Shown one piece after another: positions 59,191 through 64,000 of a stretch of 64,000 nt of DNA. Numbering within the stretch: the stretch's first letter is position 1; every line of letters begins with the position of its first letter. The stretch is from Aphelenchoides besseyi (taxonomy: Eukaryota > Nematoda > Chromadorea > Rhabditida > Aphelenchoididae): the NCBI GenBank assembly GCA_024699855.1, contig JAMPIQ010000002.1:17050001-17114000 (forward strand), given 5' to 3'. Below the pieces are notes generated by a model. The model was not told the DNA's origin and did not search any database. It was given only the letters and a program-made list of their open reading frames with translations. A program made the position numbers and the translations under genes.

Positions 59191-60699
59191 AAGATCTTAA
59201 GGTTAACATTGGTGTTTATTGTCGAACAGACAATCTTTCTATCAACCTATAAGTGCATTCGTTCTTGCTCTTGGTATCTGCAACCTCGTACGCCGAAATT
59301 AGATAGAGGACCAGCGTTAAAAATTTTGTACGACGATCTTTATCGGTTCGACTATTTTGTTGTTCGATTGGACGCTGATAACCAACTCACCGTATCGACG
59401 CCCTACGTCCCATTGAAAATGAGCGCCTTTGCGTGTCTTGATGGCCATGACTACGTACTGACTTACGCCGATACAAACAACAACGATGCCGATCGACCTG
59501 ATCGAATTCGAAATTTCAGAAGGGAAATTAGGTCGAAAACAAACGATCAACTGTGATGTTGCAAAAGGTATTGATTTGGTAACTTCAGTCTTTTAACACA
59601 ATAACTAGCCGAAAAACCACCGTAGGAGGTTTTTCGGTCTCTGCAGATTGCGAGATCCGCGTTTTACAATTATTGCAAATTTTAACTTCGATACAAAAGT
59701 CAACAAAAATAAAGAAGAAGAGATTTGTTGGTTCGAAAAAATACAAACGAAAGCGAAGAATAAGAATAAAACGCAGGATTGAAGATTGGGAATGAACGTA
59801 GGAGAGTTGCTCATTGTTGAAAATAGCGCCGACGTTTACAAATTGACCAATAGTTGAGTTGCAGTTGAATGATGAAGTTGAAACAAAACAGTTGAAATTG
59901 ATCGTGACGATTTCTATAAAATTAAATCGTATTAGTCAATGGAACGACAACTTACATAATACGTAAACCGATTGGATCGTGTTTCGCATATTATCTTACC
60001 GAAGAACCATCATCTAAAAAGTACGCATTTATTATGAACCTCATCGAGAACTTACGAAAACGAACATGCTTCCGATGGCCGATTTGTTCGTTATGATGAG
60101 AAGTGAAGTATTGACGAACAGAAGATATTGACAAAATACTGCTTGATGATAATGAGAAAACCTAAAACAGAAGATGAATGTTAAAAAGAATCAAACGCTC
60201 ACCATTGAGCTACTTTTCGATCGTCCAAAAGCCAAAATCATTTGTAGACGAAACAGCAGAATAAAGCAAACGTGAAGTTCTAAAAGTAAGGTTTATGAAT
60301 ATTAATATTGCAAAGTTACGAATGAACATTTCGCTTTCGTACAATGAAGAATCGATTGAACAGCTTGAATTGGCGCGTTGAGCAGAGAACAATAGAAGGA
60401 TAAAGAATTGAAGAGGGAATGGAAAAAGCAAAAGATATAACTAACAATAAAAAGCTTACAATAAGCAAACAAATTACAAAAATAAGTTAAAAAGTTGACG
60501 AAAATATAACGAAGAAGAATCCGATAATTGAAGCACAACAATTTGACGAAGACGACCATGAGAGTTGATTGGTTGAAGTAGAGTTGAGACTTTGAGTGGG
60601 TCATAAGACGAAGAGCAGAACAAATTACAACAAGTTACAAGTTACAAGTTTATTCGTTTCAATCAACTATCAATACAATGTAAAATAAGAGGCAGGTTG
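59191..60699. other. Unassigned DNA with a possible exon fragment
   Basis: The ORF at 59,164-59,556 contains a protein-like stretch (YRFDYFVVRLDADNQLTV...LDGHDYVLTYAD). I cannot assign it; it may be a decayed exon. The rest is AT-rich, with only hydrophobic chance ORFs such as 60,302-60,604 on the minus strand. TACAAGTTACAAGTTACAAG at about 60,632 looks like the simple tail of the LINE fragment that follows. Confidence 0.3.
59609..59637. repeat. Strong hairpin next to CTAG
   Basis: CCGAAAAACCACC and GGAGGTTTTTCGG form a 13-bp stem with one mismatch around a 3-base loop. On the minus strand the stem is followed at once by CTAG and T, which recalls a Helitron 3' end, though the usual gap of about ten bases is absent. 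Confidence 0.6.
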
Positions 60700-61325
60700 G
60701 ATTAAATGATAAGTTGATGCGAATACTTCGACCTCTGTTTCCATTCGCTCCGGTCTTGGGCGATTTGTGGCCATGACGTTCCCATCGTGCGCTCCAAGTC
60801 TTTTCGCCATCTATCAGCAGGTCTTCCAAGTGGACGTTTGCAATCAAATGGTCGCCAAAAAGTGGTTTTGGTCGTCCATCGATTGTCATTCCGTCGTGCC
60901 ACATGTCCGGCCCATCTGAGTTTTCTTTGAAGAGCGTCTTCCACCGCATCTTTGAATTGCGTTTGTGCTCGGACGTTTTCGCTTCGGATTTTGTCGCGGA
61001 GTCTGATGCCAAGTACGCGGCGTTCCATCGCACGTTGAGTTGTTGTCAACTTTGTATGTTCGGATTTGCGCGTTGTCCACGTTTCAGACCCGTAGTTCAG
61101 AGCTGGAAGAACCATCGAATTGAAGAGTTGCGCACGTATTTTGGTGTCCGTTGTCGTTTTCAGCACTTCTTGGATGTTTTTGAATCCAAACCAAGCGGCT
61201 GATCGTCTTCTTCGGATTTCACCGTCGATCTTGTGATCTTCGGTGATTTCCTGACCTAAATAAATGTACTTGCTTACCCGTTGAATTGGTTCATCGTTGA
61301 GTTTGATGTTTCCATCTAGAACAAA
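60700..61325 (-). mobile_element. RTE-like LINE fragment, C-terminal part of the reverse transcriptase ORF
   Basis: On the minus strand one open frame runs from YIYLGQEITEDHKIDGEIRR through LPALNYGSETWTTRKSE, MERRVLGIRLRDKI and LRWAGHVARRNDNRWTT. It ends with GRPADRWRKDLERTMG and a stop at about 60,702. This is the 3'-terminal 200 codons only; the palm active site and endonuclease are missing, as expected of 5'-truncated LINE copies. It has the best frame of the three RTE-like relics in the window. Confidence 0.85.
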
Positions 61326-61884
61326 TTGTTGAAGATATCAATGCGAAGAAATTCTAAAAATAAAATGAATATCACAGAAAAAAACAGAAACTTACGTAAT
61401 GATGGAATTGCTCGTAGATTTGAATTCGGCAATTGACGACAAATGAAGCAGGCACGTTGAATTGGAGGTTCGGCTGAACTAAAAAATTAAGTCAACATGA
61501 ATAAACCACTTACCACTGGATCCCCTAACTAATCGGCAATGATGGTGATGGGGTTACGCTTTTGAAAGTTTGAGCAAAAACAAAGTGTTCCAACTTATAG
61601 ATTAGAGTATGGAGAGTACGTATTTGACATTTGTTTTGCAAGATACGAACTTTTACTGAGTAAATTTTTGACTTGAAATTAACACTGAAATTGGTTTTTC
61701 TGATCAAACCATATCGAAACTTGAGCCGATTGCCTTGAAAGAACATAGCGTTGTGCGCATCAGCGGGGCTCATCGACATGCAATATATGACAGCATATAA
61801 AATAATTACAATGGAGTTATTAACTTTGGTAGAAATTTTCTGTTCATTTTTGCTTCAAATGCGGGTTCACATATTTTGGTTGTT
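61326..61884. other. Unassigned DNA
   Basis: A minus-strand piece at about 61,384-61,480 is bounded by TTTTTTAG and GTAAGT and encodes QRACFICRQLPNSNLRAIPSL. It looks like an orphan exon with a CxxC, but no partner exons are seen. The rest shows nothing. Confidence 0.25.
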
Positions 61885-62400
61885 AAGATGTTTTACTAAT
61901 ATGTATATTAGCATTCTAGAAAACGCAATTAAAAAGCGTTACAATGGTATATGGTACATAGTTTGAGGATGACTACTCACAAAGATACGATCGATATAAT
62001 GCGGGCCTTAAAATTTGGGCTTAAGTGGACTTCGGCAGCCAATTGTTAAACTTTTTGTCATCGATTGACAGATGTGTGTTAGCAATCCAGAAAGCTCATC
62101 TAATGAGCGTTACAACAGTATATAATACGCAACTCGAAGATAGATATTCGAATCAATATAATGTGAGATTACGGATTTTTTCGGTTTCAGTGCGAATCGA
62201 GAGGTAGTTGTTGTCATTTTTTGTCGTTCTTTGACAGGTGCATATTAGCATTCTAGAAAACTCAACTAATGAGCGTTACATCGGTATTTAATACATGTAT
62301 CCAAAACAGCTATTCGCAGGGATACGATCGATGTAATGTCAAGTTTCTGATTCTTGATTTCAGTGCATTTCACCAGTTAATTGTTGAATTTTTTGTTATT
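61885..62400 (+). repeat. Tandem repeat, about 168 bp, three diverged copies
   Basis: GCATTCTAGA-type words start at 61,911, 62,082 (GCAATCCAGA) and 62,248. Each is followed by AAAGCGTTACAA/GAGCGTTACAA, a GTATATAATAC-like word, a GATACGATCGAT-like word and a TTTTTTGTC stretch. Units are about 166-171 bp and perhaps 70-80 percent alike. There is no coding potential. Confidence 0.75.
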
Positions 62401-62407
62401 GTTTACA

Positions 62408-62487
62408 AGTAAGCAAGCGACAAAGCCGCAAGTTTAACCCACACAAAACACAAGTAAAGAAAGCGAGCGGCGAAGCCGCGAGTCTTT
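62408..62487. repeat. Pair of GC-rich hairpin motifs
   Basis: Two related motifs, AGTAAGCAAGCGACAAAGCCGC and AGTAAAGAAAGCGAGCGGCG, each end in a small hairpin (GCGGCGAAGCCGC in the second). They lie on the 3' side of the minus-strand helicase relic, where a Helitron would end, but no CTRR terminus follows at the usual distance. Confidence 0.5.
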
Positions 62488-62830
62488 CTGGTAACTTCAA
62501 TAACGAGTGCTCTGCTTTGGATTCACTTTTGAAGAGTGTGAAGAAGACGATGATGGAACTCGCGAAGCCTAAAATTGGAAATAAAATAAAACGCAGGAAT
62601 CAAATGTTACTAAATCCGATTGAATGTAAACGAAAACAGTTGAAGATTATCGAATTCGTCGATTAAATGGAATTAGCGATCCATCAATTGTTTAATTCAT
62701 AGCTCTTTATCTCAAATCTTATTTCTATGTGCCATTGGCTCTGATTCTCTGTCTTTGTCTATTTACGCTTATTGTTTCTCGGGCCATTTGTTCTTTCACT
62801 TTAAATTCTAATTCTTTTGCGCATTCAGTC

Positions 62831-63262
62831 GTCTTCATCTTTTTTCAATAAAACTTCTTTCCAAACAATATTCTTGATTCGATTTCCACATTCTGGTTCG
62901 GTCGCTATTCTGACGCTCTCCCAGCTTCTTACTCTCGATAATGCAACGTATGTCATTCCGTGGGCAAAAATTGGATGCTCGAAATCTATTACAACAAAGT
63001 CGATCGTTTGGCCTTGACTTTTATTGATAGTAATGCAAAAACACAATTGTACCGGAAACTGCTTTCTGTACAACGTGAATGACAAACTACTCTTTGCGCT
63101 GGTCACTGTGATCTTTGGAATTAGAACTCGTTCTTCTGTTCTCGGTCCAAACATGAATTCGCATTCCAACAAACGCTTATGCATTGTCTTCACTCTCAAT
63201 CGCGTTCCATTGCATAAACCGGCGGCAAGATTCAAGTTTCGCTTCAACAACACTGGACAGTG
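62831..63262 (-). pseudogene. PIF1/Helitron-type helicase, C-terminal fragment
   Basis: About 142 codons on the minus strand. LLKRNLNLAAGLCNGTRL is the segment typical of Helitron and PIF1 helicases. FPVQLCFCITINKSQGQT is helicase motif V/VI-like, and HGMTYVALSRVRS is the conserved C-terminal block. The frame opens after a TGA at about 63,262 and lacks motifs I-IV, so it is a fragment. Helitron proteins carry such domains after their HUH nuclease, which is not seen here. A free-standing PIF1 gene is less likely because the ATPase motifs are missing. Confidence 0.8.
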
Positions 63263-64000
63263 TTTTTTTCAATTTTAATTCGTGTGACGGAAGTCCGGAC
63301 TCATTGATCGAATACAAATGCAGAATTTTAATTTCTCGGTTTTTCGTGAAACAATTCGCTTAAAGTCTTTTCGTCTTTTTTCGTTTTCTTTGTCGTCAAT
63401 TGCGATCATGCAAAAAACAAATTTTTGTCATTTGATTTCGCTTTAACTCTCAACAAATTACGTCTTTGATTATTCGTATCGTATTCGCTTTGTTTGTAGT
63501 ACTGTCAAATCTAAGTTCACGCATACTTTCTGATTTCCGACTATTTATTTCTGTCTCGTCCTTAAGGCGATTGTCCGAATGGCGATAAGAAAGAGAGTTT
63601 ATTTAACCAAACGAGTAACAATAACACAACAAAAATGCTACCAAAACGACAGCTCAAGCGGGCTAAAAGCCGGAGAACAATCACAATGCCCAAGTACCGG
63701 TGTGGGACTCAAAGGTGCTGTAGTGAAGAATTTTCATCCGAACAATTTCATCATGTTGTTCGCAACTTAAATTATCTATATAACTCGTATATCCATGTCG
63801 CATTTGTGATCGTAATCTAGCCAATGTCAATTTTGCTCGTTTCCGCTTCTTTTTACCAACAGTACTTTCATTGTTTGCGCTCGTAATACTATCATTCAAA
63901 TTTTCCGCTTCAGCAATGCTTGCATTACTTTGACTATCACCGATCAAATCGCTCAATACTCGATACGCATGTCTTCTCCAATGATTTACTAACAATTGCC
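63263..64000. other. Unassigned end of window, ORF of unknown type
   Basis: A minus-strand ORF at 63,681-63,995 has a basic KKKRKRAKLTLARLRSQM segment and an acidic Asn/Ser-rich stretch. It may belong to the leading part of the Helitron-like element, but no diagnostic motif is present. The remainder, 63,263-63,680, shows nothing. Confidence 0.3.

Noticed and set aside
60302..60604. 100-residue hydrophobic minus-strand ORF, receptor-like at first sight
   Set aside because: AT-rich DNA gives Phe/Leu/Ile-rich frames by chance; no family signature and no splice partners.

Overview
The window is animal DNA, most probably from a nematode. Host genes are split by very small introns (mostly 36-50 bp, GT...TTTCAG or TTTAG). 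One gene has the nematode cuticle-collagen layout: N-terminal membrane segment, basic RxxR-type cleavage site, paired cysteines and Gly-X-Y repeats. Several start codons lie 1-20 bases after a good 3' splice site with no upstream exon, as expected for spliced-leader trans-splicing. The species cannot be told from the sequence.

Positions 1 to about 38,000 are a compact housekeeping block. In order: CPT2 (minus, 3' end outside), TAMM41 (plus), a PSMG4-like chaperone (plus), an unrecognised type I membrane protein (minus), an Ig/FN3 receptor of DCC/UNC-40-like layout (minus), a 2.9-kb T-rich region on its 5' side, GCSH (minus), a 67-residue ORF (minus) divergent from MRPL9 (plus), NUDT2 (plus), the collagen (minus), VPS13 (plus, 11.5 kb), NUDT21/CFIm25 (plus) and the C-terminal third of VPS11 (minus). 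A tRNA-Arg(TCG) gene lies antisense in a 288-bp VPS11 intron. Many products act in mitochondria (CPT2, TAMM41, GCSH, MRPL9) or in lipid transfer and endolysosomal traffic (VPS13, VPS11). Close same-strand pairs (TAMM41/PSMG4, MRPL9/NUDT2, VPS13/NUDT21) are operon candidates.

From about 37,920 to the end the DNA is repeat-dominated. It holds an apparently intact Ty3/Gypsy LTR retrotransposon (identical 174-bp LTRs, 5-bp target duplication, one 1435-codon ORF) and two near-identical copies of a roughly 1.3-kb repeat carrying a 109-bp palindrome. A frameshifted R4-type LINE with a restriction-like endonuclease abuts a 28S rRNA fragment that spans the classical R2/R4 target. The rest includes broken ORFs with Myb/SANT-like modules, a Tc1-like transposase fragment, three RTE-like LINE relics, a roughly 168-bp tandem repeat and a Helitron-type helicase relic. 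The VPS11 coding sequence stops at the edge of this block without a splice acceptor.

The most striking observations are 8-10 nt microexons in the collagen gene that each encode one Gly-Pro-Pro step, the 28S/R4 junction outside any rDNA array, and the nested antisense tRNA in a broken VPS11. All homology calls come from reading motifs; no database search was run.
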